Origin: Izhakiella australiensis
Lineage (GTDB): Bacteria > Pseudomonadota > Gammaproteobacteria > Enterobacterales > Enterobacteriaceae
Assembly (NCBI RefSeq): GCF_002006995.1
Contig: NZ_MRUL01000001.1
Location: forward strand, 658,811 to 722,810
DNA: 64,000 nt
Reading direction: 5' to 3'
Each line of letters begins with the position of its first letter. The stretch's first letter is position 1. Under the pieces are notes generated by a model, which did no database searches, had not been told where the DNA came from, and was given only the letters and a program-made list of their open reading frames with translations. Made by a program: the position numbers and the translations under genes. This document shows positions 34,636 through 43,197 of this stretch, one piece after another.

Positions 34636-37600
34636 ATGCCGCGGTTTTTTATAAAAAGACCTGTTTTTGCATGGGTTGTAGCAATCTTTATTGTGCTGAT
34701 GGGGCTGATTTCAATTCCTAAATTACCTGTAGCACAATACCCATCTGTCGCACCACCAAGTTTATCGATAGCATTAACCTACCCAGGGGCATCGCCGCAG
34801 ACCTTAAATGACTCAGTCGTTTCGCTCATTGAACGAGAGCTTTCTGGCGTAGATAACCTTTTGTATTTTGAGTCATCAAGCGACGCTTCCGGCACAGCAA
34901 CAATTACCGTTAACTTTAAGCCGGGCACTGACATAAAGTTAGCGCAAGTGGATGTACAGAATCAGATAAAAGTGGTTGAGCCACGATTGCCTCAGGCGGT
35001 TAAGCAAAATGGGATCAGCGTAGAAGCAGTCTCGTCGGGTTTTCTGATGATTGTCGGGCTCAGCTCTCAAAATGGTGCATTTGATCAGGCCGATCTTAGC
35101 GACTATTTTGCCCGAAATGTGACCGATGAACTGAGACGAATCGACGGGGTTGGTAAAGTTCAGCTTTTTGGTGCTGAGAAGGCGCTACGTATATGGTTAA
35201 ACCCGGAAAAGCTTATTTCTTATAAGCTGACCGTTAGTGACATTAATCATGCAATTAATGAGCAAAACAGCCTGGTTGCGCCGGGGCGCGTAGGTGAGTC
35301 TCCAACGCCGAAAGATCAAATGCTCGCTTATCCTCTGACTGTTAATGGACAGCTCACAGATGTAGATGAGTTCAAACACATTGTTCTTAAGGCGAACCCG
35401 AGTGGCTCTTCTGTGCTTCTCGGCGATGTGTCACGTGTTGAAATTGGCCTGCAGAATTACTCCTTTTCAAGCCGGGAAAATGGTAATCCTTCAACAGCGG
35501 CAGCAATTCAGTTAACTCCGGGCGCGAATGCCGTCAGAACATCTGCAGCAGTACAAAGCAGGTTGCACGAACTTTCCCAATCATTACCCACAGGGATGGC
35601 GTTTTCTGTCCCCTTTGATACGTCCCCGTTTGTGAAGCTTTCAATTGAGAAAGTGCTACATACATTCCTGGAAGCAATGGTATTAGTTTTCCTCGTAATG
35701 TACCTGTTCTTGCAAAATATTAGATATACCTTTATTCCTGCCGTCGTCGCCCCGGTGGCTATTTTAGGCACTTTTTCAGTAATGATGTTCCTGGGTTACT
35801 CCATTAACGTGTTGACCATGTTCGGTATGGTTCTGGCTATCGGCATCATCGTGGATGACGCGATCGTTGTTGTTGAAAACGTCGAAAGAATTATGGTCGA
35901 GGAAAAGCTTGCGCCGAAAGAAGCAACGGAAAAAGCGATGCGAGAAATTACCGGTGCTGTTGTCGGTATTACATTAGTGCTCACGGCCGTATTTATTCCA
36001 ATGGGGCTTGCTTCCGGTTCCGTAGGGATTATTTATAAACAGTTCACGCTTTCTATGGCTGTCTCCATTTTGTTCTCTGCGTTTCTGGCCTTAACCCTTA
36101 CTCCGGCATTATGTGTAACCTTATTGAAGCCGCTTTCCCCGGAGACCCACAAGAAGAACAGGTTTTTCAGCATTTTTAACGCATTCTTTGACAAGCTAAC
36201 GTCAGGCTACGAGGCAAAGGTAGCAAAAAGCCTGAAAAAGATAGGCAGGATGATGTTCATTTATCTCCTGCTCTGCGCAGGATTAATCTTTGCCTTCAAA
36301 AAGTTACCGTCATCTTTCTTGCCTGAAGAGGATCAGGGGTATTTTATGACCATGATCCAGCTTCCTTCGGACGCGACGGCGGTCCGTACCGAAGGCGTTG
36401 TTAAAAAGTATGAGGATGTTGTCAAAAACAGACCCGCTATCGAAAAAAACTTATCGATCCTGGGCTTCAGCTTTGCGGGCTCTGGTTCTAATTCTGGCCT
36501 CTCGCTGACGGTACTCAAGAACTGGGGGAAAAGAGCGGGCTCATCAGCGCAGGAAGAGGCCGATTATGTACAGAAAGCAATGGCATCCGATCCTGATTCG
36601 ACTGTAATGAGCATGTTGCCGCCACCTATATCAGAACTGGGAACCTCGTCAGGCTTTTCCCTGCGTCTGGAAGATCGTGCCGGTGGTCGTTATGGCGACC
36701 TTCGTCAGGTTCTGACGCAATATCTTGAGTTGGCCTCAAAAAGCCCGGTTGTTCGCAATGTTTATATGGATGGATTACCAGATGGACAGAGCATAAGCCT
36801 CAAGATTAATCGTAAGAAAGCAGAAACCCTGGGAATAACCTTCTCAGAAATTAACCAGACAATTTCAGGCGCGGTAGGGTCAAACTATGTCAATGATTTT
36901 GTGAATGAAGGGCGTGTTCAGCAGGTTATCATTCAGGCCGATGCGCCTTTTCGCATGGATCTTGAAAAAATCATGGCGCTGTACGTTCGAAATAAAACGG
37001 GGGGCATGGTTGCTCTTTCTGAACTGGTTCACGCTGAATGGGTTGACTCTCCTCTTCAGCTGGTTAGATATCAGGGATATCCGGCGATGAGAATTTCTGG
37101 AGAAGCGGCTCCGGGATATTCAACAGGTGAAGCGATGACCGAAATGGAGAATTTAACCTCAAAGCTACCTAAAGGATACGTTATTGAATGGACTGGTCAG
37201 TCACTTCAGGAGAAGCAATCATCAGCTCAGGCGCCAATGTTAATGGCTTTTTCATTACTGGTGGTGTTTTTGGTGCTGGCGGCCCTTTATGAAAGCTGGT
37301 CAATTCCCGTCTCAGTCATGCTTGTTGTGCCGCTTGGCATAATAGGATCCGTGGTGGCCGTATTAATCAGAGATATGACTAATGATGTTTTCTTTAAAAT
37401 TGGACTGATTACTATCATCGGCTTATCAGCTAAAAACGCCATTCTGATTATCGAATTTGCAAAACAACTTCATCAGTCTGGTGAACCCCTGGTAGCGGCA
37501 ACCATCAAGGCGGCAAAAATGCGTTTGCGCCCGATCATAATGACATCACTTGCTTTTACCTTAGGTGTGATTCCACTGATGATTGCCTCGGGTGCAAGCG

Positions 37601-37743
37601 CAGCCACCCAGCATGCTATTGGAACGGGTGTTTTTGGCGGAATGATTACGGGAACATTTTTAGCCATTTTCTTTGTGCCGGTATTTTTCCTGTTCATTAT
37701 GAATGTGGTGAATAAATTAAAATCGTCGCGTTCTAATTCCTGA
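34636..37743 (+). CDS. RND efflux transporter, HAE1 family (AdeB/AcrB-like)
   Basis: 1035 residues, full length for AcrB-type pumps. It begins MPRFFIKRPVFAWVVAIFI, has 12 membrane segments, the proton-relay Asp pair in GIIVDDAIVVVENVER (segment 4) and Lys in LSAKNAILI (segment 10), and the GATE-like porter domains between. Spacing after the adaptor is 26 bp. It should export multiple lipophilic compounds. Codons are visibly more A/T-ending than in the metabolic genes to the left. Confidence 0.93.
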   Translation: MPRFFIKRPVFAWVVAIFIVLMGLISIPKLPVAQYPSVAPPSLSIALTYPGASPQTLNDSVVSLIERELSGVDNLLYFESSSDASGTATITVNFKPGTDIKLAQVDVQNQIKVVEPRLPQAVKQNGISVEAVSSGFLMIVGLSSQNGAFDQADLSDYFARNVTDELRRIDGVGKVQLFGAEKALRIWLNPEKLISYKLTVSDINHAINEQNSLVAPGRVGESPTPKDQMLAYPLTVNGQLTDVDEFKHIVLKANPSGSSVLLGDVSRVEIGLQNYSFSSRENGNPSTAAAIQLTPGANAVRTSAAVQSRLHELSQSLPTGMAFSVPFDTSPFVKLSIEKVLHTFLEAMVLVFLVMYLFLQNIRYTFIPAVVAPVAILGTFSVMMFLGYSINVLTMFGMVLAIGIIVDDAIVVVENVERIMVEEKLAPKEATEKAMREITGAVVGITLVLTAVFIPMGLASGSVGIIYKQFTLSMAVSILFSAFLALTLTPALCVTLLKPLSPETHKKNRFFSIFNAFFDKLTSGYEAKVAKSLKKIGRMMFIYLLLCAGLIFAFKKLPSSFLPEEDQGYFMTMIQLPSDATAVRTEGVVKKYEDVVKNRPAIEKNLSILGFSFAGSGSNSGLSLTVLKNWGKRAGSSAQEEADYVQKAMASDPDSTVMSMLPPPISELGTSSGFSLRLEDRAGGRYGDLRQVLTQYLELASKSPVVRNVYMDGLPDGQSISLKINRKKAETLGITFSEINQTISGAVGSNYVNDFVNEGRVQQVIIQADAPFRMDLEKIMALYVRNKTGGMVALSELVHAEWVDSPLQLVRYQGYPAMRISGEAAPGYSTGEAMTEMENLTSKLPKGYVIEWTGQSLQEKQSSAQAPMLMAFSLLVVFLVLAALYESWSIPVSVMLVVPLGIIGSVVAVLIRDMTNDVFFKIGLITIIGLSAKNAILIIEFAKQLHQSGEPLVAATIKAAKMRLRPIIMTSLAFTLGVIPLMIASGASAATQHAIGTGVFGGMITGTFLAIFFVPVFFLFIMNVVNKLKSSRSNS

Positions 37744-37837
37744 AATTGATCCAATGACTGATGATATTTTGTACGATCCAGGGTTTCGCTGGCGAGCAGG
37801 CGGTGCTGGTTATTCAGATACAGTATCTTAAAGATTT

Positions 37838-38105
37838 CCCCCTCCAGTCAGGCCAAATGTTCCGTCTCTGGCTGGTAGCTCTGCGGTAATGGCAAAAGAT
37901 CCCTCTTCTCTGATCCGCGTGATTGCCGATGGGGCGCAACCGCCGCAAGCTCAGGAGACGATTCCGTTTATGATGCCTGGCTACAAAGGTGTGCTGTCGG
38001 ATAAAGAGATGAGCGACGTGGTGAACTATGTGCGCGGCTCATGGGGTAAGTGCCCCTGTGGCGACGGAAGGAGACGTAAAGAAAATCGTCGGGGGGAATG
38101 GATAG
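37838..38105 (+). pseudogene. Cytochrome c subunit fragment (membrane alcohol/gluconate dehydrogenase type)
   Basis: The frame around 37860 reads NVPSLAGSSAVMAKDPSS, then FMMPGYKGVLSDKEMSDVVNYVRGSWG, the C-terminal heme domain of the cytochrome c subunit of membrane-bound dehydrogenases (methionine axial ligand in FMMPGY). The heme-binding CxxCH part and all upstream domains are missing. Near 38046 the frame breaks, and the neighbouring frame continues as APVATEGDVKKIVGG to a stop at 38103-38105, so even this tail is frameshifted. It is a decayed remnant. Confidence 0.75.
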
Positions 38106-38121
38106 TTTTAAGCCCATCAGG

Positions 38122-38147
38122 AAAAGGGGCCGCCAGGCCCCTTTTTT
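38122..38147. terminator. Bidirectional intrinsic terminator
   Basis: AAAAGGGGCC (38122-38131), loop GCCA, GGCCCCTTTT (38136-38145) is a perfect 10-bp stem with T-run continuing to 38147 on the plus strand and a mirrored T-run on the minus strand. It separates the plus-strand pump region from the minus-strand pilin gene and can end both. Confidence 0.85.
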
Positions 38148-38173
38148 GATCATCTTTCTGCGGCTCAGTTAGA

Positions 38174-38401
38174 TTATTTGGAGATAGTCACGCTTTTTAT
38201 CGCGTCAGCAATATTATCAAACGCTTCACGGATAGCACCAAGGAATCCGGAGTTCTGATCACCCAGAATAAAAGCCAACAGTGTCGCCATGGCAACGCCA
38301 ATCAATGCATATTCAATAGCGGTTACCCCTTTCTTATCTTTGCCGAATGTTTCAAGATGCCGTAAACCTACGGTATAATATTTAGTCATAAAATGCGTCA
38401 T
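38174..38401 (-). CDS. flp: Flp/Fap pilin, copy 1 (faces away from tad operon)
   Basis: 75 residues from ATG 38401, which has AAGG six bases ahead; the ATG at 38407 abuts this site and is less likely. The type IVb prepilin cleavage site Lys-Gly|Val-Thr-Ala-Ile-Glu-Tyr precedes a hydrophobic helix ALIGVAMATLLAFIL. The mature part is almost the same as that of the second pilin (39762), so this is a paralog that could be a minor or alternative subunit of the same Tad pilus. It is processed by the TadV peptidase. Confidence 0.9.
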   Translation of the reverse strand: MTHFMTKYYTVGLRHLETFGKDKKGVTAIEYALIGVAMATLLAFILGDQNSGFLGAIREAFDNIADAIKSVTISK

Positions 38402-39035
38402 ATACATCCTTATTAATAAAGTTAATCTGGAGTATGCATCATGCGCAATAACGTTAATAAAAGTTATTTTTAAAGTGTCGGTTTTCTATTATTTCTGTTT
38501 TATTATTCTCAGTGATTTACTCTCATGCTAACCGAACATAAATTCAAAGGTGAATGTGTTTATTTTTTTATAGATTAAGATGATGCAAGAAAAATAAAGG
38601 GAAAAGTTCTTTTCTGTTTGTGTAAGCATGATTAGTATTACTAACAGCAGCCATATTATGAATCTGCGCTCTGGATATGCGCTGCTATCCTCTTGATTGC
38701 TTATTTAGCCACCTTCGGGTGGCTTTTTTCGATGTTTTATTGACTGGGATAGTCGCCTGTTTTGAAATTATTCCGGGCAGTTAATTCATTATTGAGCAAG
38801 AATGGCTACCTTTATCCATACGAATTGTAATTTAATTAACCAGGTGTAATGGATATCTTAATATATTTATAAAAACTCTTTATAGACCTCAAAAGTTTTC
38901 AAAATGATATCCTGGTTGAATAGTAGGATTCTTGATTGTTTTGAGGTTTGGTGATATTTTCGGCAAAAAAAATCATATAACGATAAGTTTAAGAAAAATC
39001 TTATTATTAACTGCGAAGATGGGAGGTTGCAGCAA
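38402..39035. other. Intergenic region between pilin copy 1 and the regulator
   Basis: 634 A+T-rich bp with no supported gene. It contains the divergent promoters of pilin 1 and the membrane regulator and one orphan intrinsic terminator at 38708-38729. An 86-residue minus-strand frame at 38867-39127 has no recognisable features and overlaps the regulator. Confidence 0.5.
38708..38729 (+). terminator. Orphan intrinsic terminator
   Basis: GCCACC (38708-38713), tetraloop TTCG, GGTGGC (38718-38723) and TTTTTT is a textbook terminator, yet no gene on the plus strand ends before it. It could end a small RNA or leader starting in the 38560-38680 region. Confidence 0.75.
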
Positions 39036-39641
39036 ATGGATGAACACTGTACCGCGGAAGATAGTGATTCGTTGATCTTCATGCTCGATAATGATGTTCG
39101 ATTTTTCCCTGCCAGACGATATATCACAGCACGTTCTGGTATGGTGATTAATCTTACGGAAAATAGTTATCGTTTTTTAATGCTATTGCTAAAAGGAGAA
39201 ACAGATAAGCAAAGTATTATTAATCAGGTATGGTATGAACAGAGAGGGGCAGTAAGTGACAGCAGCTACTATGGGCAAATCTACTCACTGAGAAAGATGC
39301 TGGATCAGGTTGGTATTTCCAGCTCAGTGATTAAAACGCTACCGCGGCGCGGTGTTAAGTATATGGGTAAGGTGGAAATGATGGCGGATGACTCCAACAT
39401 CGCCGCCAGTTCGCCCTCCAGCCATTTGTCTGTTGAGCCGCTTGATAACCAATCGAACAGGGTAGCCGTAATTAGTGAATCAATGCTTAAGGAGCCTTCT
39501 GCAGAAAAACAGTCTGCCCCCGACCCCAGCTGGATAAACTCCAGACATTTTCACGTGCTGGTGACTATTGTGGCTATTATTTCAGTGTGTTGGCTCGCTA
39601 CGCTTCTGGTCGCTATTTTTATTTTTCTACAATTACCATAA
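39036..39641 (+). CDS. CadC/ToxR-like membrane-anchored winged-helix regulator
   Basis: 201 residues from ATG 39036, nine bases after GGGAGG (39021-39026); the TTG at 39027 touches this site and is unlikely. The N-terminal OmpR-type winged helix (about 15-110: INLTENSYRFLMLLLKGE, SYYGQIYSLRKML, VIKTLPRRGVKYMG) is followed by a serine/proline-rich linker and a single membrane helix at about 175-198 with almost no periplasmic part. It lies between the two pilin genes and is probably the local activator of the Tad pilus. Confidence 0.82.
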   Translation: MDEHCTAEDSDSLIFMLDNDVRFFPARRYITARSGMVINLTENSYRFLMLLLKGETDKQSIINQVWYEQRGAVSDSSYYGQIYSLRKMLDQVGISSSVIKTLPRRGVKYMGKVEMMADDSNIAASSPSSHLSVEPLDNQSNRVAVISESMLKEPSAEKQSAPDPSWINSRHFHVLVTIVAIISVCWLATLLVAIFIFLQLP

Positions 39642-39761
39642 GATTATTTGAAGTATAATGCGGGCAGGTTGAGGATTTCTAAGAATTGGATTGTTAGCAT
39701 ACGTGTCGTTTACTGGTGTGAACAAACTTAATATTAACTATTTGAAGGAACAAAAACCATA

Positions 39762-39992
39762 ATGAAAAACTTTGCTATTAAATGCCATGTGAATAGTATG
39801 CTGCATCTTGAGCAATTCTACAAAAACCAGAAAGGTGTAACGGCAATAGAATATGCATTGATTGCCGTCGCCATGGCAACATTATTGGCCTTCATCCTCG
39901 GAGACCAAAACTCCGGGTTCCTTGGCGCATTAAAAGAAACCTTCGATAAAATTGCCGACGCTATTAAAAGCGTGACAATCTCTAAGAGTTAA
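39762..39992 (+). CDS. flp: Flp/Fap pilin, copy 2 (major Tad pilin)
   Basis: 76 residues. Leader of about 24 residues ending Gln-Lys-Gly, cleavage before Val-Thr-Ala-Ile-Glu-Tyr, then the hydrophobic helix and the tail IADAIKSVTISKS. Position as the first gene of the tad operon with a strong terminator-like hairpin after it marks it as the abundant major subunit. Compared with copy 1 it differs at only about six positions within the mature part. Confidence 0.92.
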   Translation: MKNFAIKCHVNSMLHLEQFYKNQKGVTAIEYALIAVAMATLLAFILGDQNSGFLGALKETFDKIADAIKSVTISKS

Positions 39993-40011
39993 GGGTTCAA
40001 TGCGACTTTAT

Positions 40012-40045
40012 AAATTGCTGCAAGTACCCACTTGCAGCAATTTTG
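40012..40045 (+). terminator. Hairpin between flp and the rest of the tad operon
   Basis: AAATTGCTGCAAGT (40012-40025), loop ACCC, ACTTGCAGCAATTT (40030-40043) is a perfect 14-bp stem followed by TGTTT. It lies 20 bp after the pilin stop. It probably stops most transcripts, giving high pilin and low assembly-gene expression, or protects the short pilin mRNA. Confidence 0.75.
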
Positions 40046-40067
40046 TTTGCGCAAATGGAGATTGCTT

Positions 40068-40511
40068 GTGGCTGCTTTTATGCAATGGTTGGTCTATGCC
40101 GACTTCATATTGATCACCTGCTTGTTGCTATTCATTTCCTGGCAAGACATTCTTCTGCGGATTATCTCGAACGACAGTTTGATTGTTTTGTTGTGTTTAG
40201 TTGTCCTGTTTGTTGCGATGCAACAACGTTTCCCCAATATCATAGCGGCGCTGGTTGTTATTGCCGTTTTCTTCCCGCTATTTATTTTTAATATCATCGG
40301 TGGCGGTGATATTAAATTGATGTCGGTACTCTCTATGGCTTTTTCGTGGCAGCAGAATGCAGATTTCTTTTTCATTACTGCCCTGCTTGGCGGTGTCATC
40401 GGTGTCATCGGATTTCTCTTTTATTGTCAAATAGTACGCGAACACGGCATACCTTACGGGGTAGCCATTTCATTAGCGTTTATCTTTTTCAATGTCGTTT
40501 TGTTGAACTGA
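40068..40511 (+). CDS. tadV: Tad prepilin peptidase
   Basis: 147 residues starting at GTG 40068, seven bases after GGAG; the longer frame from TTG 40032 begins inside the hairpin. About five membrane segments; the two catalytic aspartates are in WQDILLRIISN and GGGDIKLM, the hallmark of the A24 aspartyl peptidases. It cleaves the leader of Flp and pseudopilins at the inner membrane. Family (CpaA/TadV) is clear. Confidence 0.88.
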   Translation: MAAFMQWLVYADFILITCLLLFISWQDILLRIISNDSLIVLLCLVVLFVAMQQRFPNIIAALVVIAVFFPLFIFNIIGGGDIKLMSVLSMAFSWQQNADFFFITALLGGVIGVIGFLFYCQIVREHGIPYGVAISLAFIFFNVVLLN

Positions 40512-40518
40512 GGTCAAT

Positions 40519-41349
40519 ATGAATCAAAGAGTCCTTTTTTTTCTCTCAATTACTGTTATTGCCGTCGGCATTGCTGGCATCTTTATTCAGCGTTATCAGC
40601 ATTCCGAGCCGCAGGCCGAAGTCATGCAAACGACAGGATTAAAGGTGATTACGATCGCAGAGGCTACCAGGAGGTTGCATCCTTATGAGCTTCTGCAAGC
40701 GGAAGACTACAAAATAAGAACTCTTGAGGTTGATAATACCAAAGAAGATATTCGCGATTTATCTTCTTTATCCTCATTGAATCTCAATGGTTATTTGGTT
40801 CGCAACAATATTGCTGAGGGAACTGCTATTATGCCTGCGCTGATTGAGGCGCCGACAAGTAAAACATTTATTATGCATAGCCTGCGTGGAAATGAATTGC
40901 CATACAGCTATTTAGTGAAACCAAAAGAAGCCTATCTGCTGTCTGCACTAAAAGTGGGTAATCAAGTATCACTGTTTATCAGAATCACTGAAATTGAGCG
41001 AGGAAAGAAAAACGGTGTGAGTTTTGAACCGGATAGCGGTGGTGCAGGTTCGGGTAACACACTTAGGAAATTCGCGCTTTCTCCTGTCTTAGGTGGATTA
41101 AGTATTCTTGACATTCAACAGGATAAAACAAAAGAGGAAAAGAACTATGTAGCTGACCCGGATGCCCCGGTTGGAAGAATAGTTTTAAGAATGAATCAGG
41201 AGCAGTTAGCCGATCTTCGGGTAGTTGAAAAAGCTGGTGAGATCATTCTTTTCCCGGCTGAGGGTAGCCAGGAAAAAAATAAGAAAAAGGAAATGGACGA
41301 GGTTTTACCTCAGTTCCGTGCGATTAAAGAGCTAAGAGGTGGGAAGTGA
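40519..41349 (+). CDS. rcpC: Flp pilus assembly protein RcpC/CpaB
   Basis: 276 residues with an N-terminal membrane anchor (about 5-24) and an SAF-like domain (AEATRRLHPYELLQAEDYKIR, then the GYLVRNNIAEGTAIM turn) characteristic of CpaB/RcpC. It acts in the periplasm near the secretin. It ends in a GTGA overlap with the next gene. Confidence 0.87.
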   Translation: MNQRVLFFLSITVIAVGIAGIFIQRYQHSEPQAEVMQTTGLKVITIAEATRRLHPYELLQAEDYKIRTLEVDNTKEDIRDLSSLSSLNLNGYLVRNNIAEGTAIMPALIEAPTSKTFIMHSLRGNELPYSYLVKPKEAYLLSALKVGNQVSLFIRITEIERGKKNGVSFEPDSGGAGSGNTLRKFALSPVLGGLSILDIQQDKTKEEKNYVADPDAPVGRIVLRMNQEQLADLRVVEKAGEIILFPAEGSQEKNKKKEMDEVLPQFRAIKELRGGK

Positions 41350-42713
41350 TAAATCTTATAAGGATATTTTATCGCTGGCGTAGTCTGGCCATGCAGATGA
41401 GCGCAATTTTTTTATTTTTTTTGATAATTTCGTCTGCACGCGCACGAGATATTTATATGGAGCCGGGTGACTCTCAGGTTATCCAGTCTCAGGACAATAT
41501 TGATACAGTTTTTATCTCCTCACCGCAGGTTGCGGATTATGAAATTATCGGCGACCGCAGCGTAATGATTTATGCAAAATCACAGGGGCGTGCTGATTTT
41601 ACCCTTTTTGATAAAGAGGGGGAGGTGATCACCAAAAATACGCTGGTGGTAGATGTCCTGCTGAGTGATATCCAAAAAAAGATTTTGCAAATTGCACCAG
41701 ACAGCCAGGTCGCGATTGAGAAAATAGGGCGAAGCTATGTCATCAGCGGCACCGTTGCCACGGAGGAAGACCGCGATAAGGTCTACCAAATTGTGGGTGA
41801 GGGCGTGGGCGCTCAGAAAGAAATAACGGAGAAAGCGGTTTCGGAACTTGGAGACTCGAGCAGCAGCGGGAATAAAAGTAGCTGGCTGGCGGATGTTGTC
41901 TACCAGGGCGTCATCAACAAACTGCAAATTCCAATGACGAATCAGATAAACGTTAAGTTATCGGTTGTCGAAGTCACAAAAAATTTCACCGATAACGTCG
42001 GGATTGATTGGAGTACGTCGGGCTCCACGCCGGGCACGTTTCGGTTTGTGAAATTTGATGCCGACACGCTGACCAGCCTGGTACACGCCATCAGCAATGA
42101 TTCGGTTGCCAGGGGCCTGGCAGAACCCAATCTGTCGGTCTTGTCAGGAGAAACGGCAGAGTTTCTGGTGGGGGGAGAAATTCCGATAGTGACGACTTCA
42201 ACTATCGGCGGTACGTCCGTCCAGTACAAAGAGTTTGGTATCAAGCTCAACGTGGGGGCCAAAGTCAGCAACAGCAAACGTATCCGTATCACGCTTGGGG
42301 AAGAAGTCAGTAACATCGACGCCAGCTATAACAGCAAGGCCGGCGATAGCTTCCCTGCGCTGCAGACGCGTAGAGCGCGTACCACGGTTGAACTGGCGGA
42401 CGGCGAAAGCTTCCTGCTGGGGGGGCTTATCAGCAATAACGAAAGAGAAGCCCTTGCCCGCGTCCCTTTTATCGGCGATGTGCCTATTCTGGGCGCGCTT
42501 TTTCGCAACACGTCTTCTTCCCGGGCCCGCAGCGAGCTGATGGTTGTCGCGACGGTCAATCTCGTCAAACCCATTGGCCAAAATACCGTGATATTGCCTG
42601 ATTTCCAGCGAACCTCGACCTGGTCCCGTTTCTTAAATCTTGACGGCATTATGAATTCAAGGGATCGAAAAATGGCGCAGGAGTTTATCGAGCAAGGAGG
42701 ATTTATTAAGTGA
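41346..42713 (+). CDS. rcpA: Tad secretin
   Basis: 455 residues from GTG 41346, overlapping the previous stop by four bases. Signal segment to about residue 35, then N-domains (BON/N1-like: LQIAPDSQVAIEKIGRSYVISGTVATEEDRDKV) and the secretin core (VKLSVVEVTKNFTDNVGIDW; GLAEPNLSVLSGETAEFLVGGEIPI; LLGGLISNNE; VPFIGDVPILGALFR). It forms the outer membrane pore for the Flp pilus. Confidence 0.92.
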   Translation: MINLIRIFYRWRSLAMQMSAIFLFFLIISSARARDIYMEPGDSQVIQSQDNIDTVFISSPQVADYEIIGDRSVMIYAKSQGRADFTLFDKEGEVITKNTLVVDVLLSDIQKKILQIAPDSQVAIEKIGRSYVISGTVATEEDRDKVYQIVGEGVGAQKEITEKAVSELGDSSSSGNKSSWLADVVYQGVINKLQIPMTNQINVKLSVVEVTKNFTDNVGIDWSTSGSTPGTFRFVKFDADTLTSLVHAISNDSVARGLAEPNLSVLSGETAEFLVGGEIPIVTTSTIGGTSVQYKEFGIKLNVGAKVSNSKRIRITLGEEVSNIDASYNSKAGDSFPALQTRRARTTVELADGESFLLGGLISNNEREALARVPFIGDVPILGALFRNTSSSRARSELMVVATVNLVKPIGQNTVILPDFQRTSTWSRFLNLDGIMNSRDRKMAQEFIEQGGFIK

Positions 42714-43186
42714 AAATTAGTGGTTATTTATTTCTGACAATGTTTTTTCTTTCACCTTCCTTATTGGCCGAAACGTGGGGAAATCCCAGGCTTGAGGAGC
42801 GACAAATGTCGCTAACCCATACCGGCCCGGTGGCACAGGAAATTATGGTTAACCAGGTAATGCATTTAATCGGCACTAAATTCGAAGGTTCTATCCGCCT
42901 GTCTTGGGCTGACGATAACTATTCCGATGCCGCGCACCAGTTCCGCTCGGCGCTGATTCAAAAGGGGATTGCGCCGGAGCGGATACTGTTGATGCGAAAA
43001 AGCGGTGGGTATCAAAGGCAAGCGGTTACCGGGATAGAAGTGTGGATCCGGCGTATCGTGATGCGCTTGCCGGAGTGTGATTACGCCTCTCAACGCTATC
43101 ACTTTAATAATAATGAATCCCTGGGATGCGCGCTGAATAACACCCGAAATTCGGCAATCATTGATTTAAATAACTACTTCTTTTAA
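42710..43186 (+). CDS. Tad periplasmic/outer membrane protein (RcpB/CpaD position)
   Basis: 158 residues from GTG 42710 (four-base overlap with the secretin). Signal peptide to about Ala20 (SPSLLAETW). The rest has a MrcpB/CpaD-like mid-part (SWADDNYSDAAHQFRSALIQKGIAPERI) and two cysteines near the end. Gene order strongly supports the RcpB/CpaD role of secretin partner; the sequence is not strongly conserved, so I give no symbol. Confidence 0.7.
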   Translation: MKISGYLFLTMFFLSPSLLAETWGNPRLEERQMSLTHTGPVAQEIMVNQVMHLIGTKFEGSIRLSWADDNYSDAAHQFRSALIQKGIAPERILLMRKSGGYQRQAVTGIEVWIRRIVMRLPECDYASQRYHFNNNESLGCALNNTRNSAIIDLNNYFF

Positions 43187-43197
43187 GGGCCGCCGCG

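Noticed and set aside
39027..39035. TTG start for the membrane regulator
   Set aside because: It touches the GGGAGG ribosome site; ATG 39036 has normal spacing.
38867..39127. 86-residue minus-strand frame beside the regulator
   Set aside because: No recognisable domain, overlaps the real regulator start.
42198..42581. Minus-strand frame of 127 residues in the secretin gene
   Set aside because: Antisense to well-matched secretin motifs.
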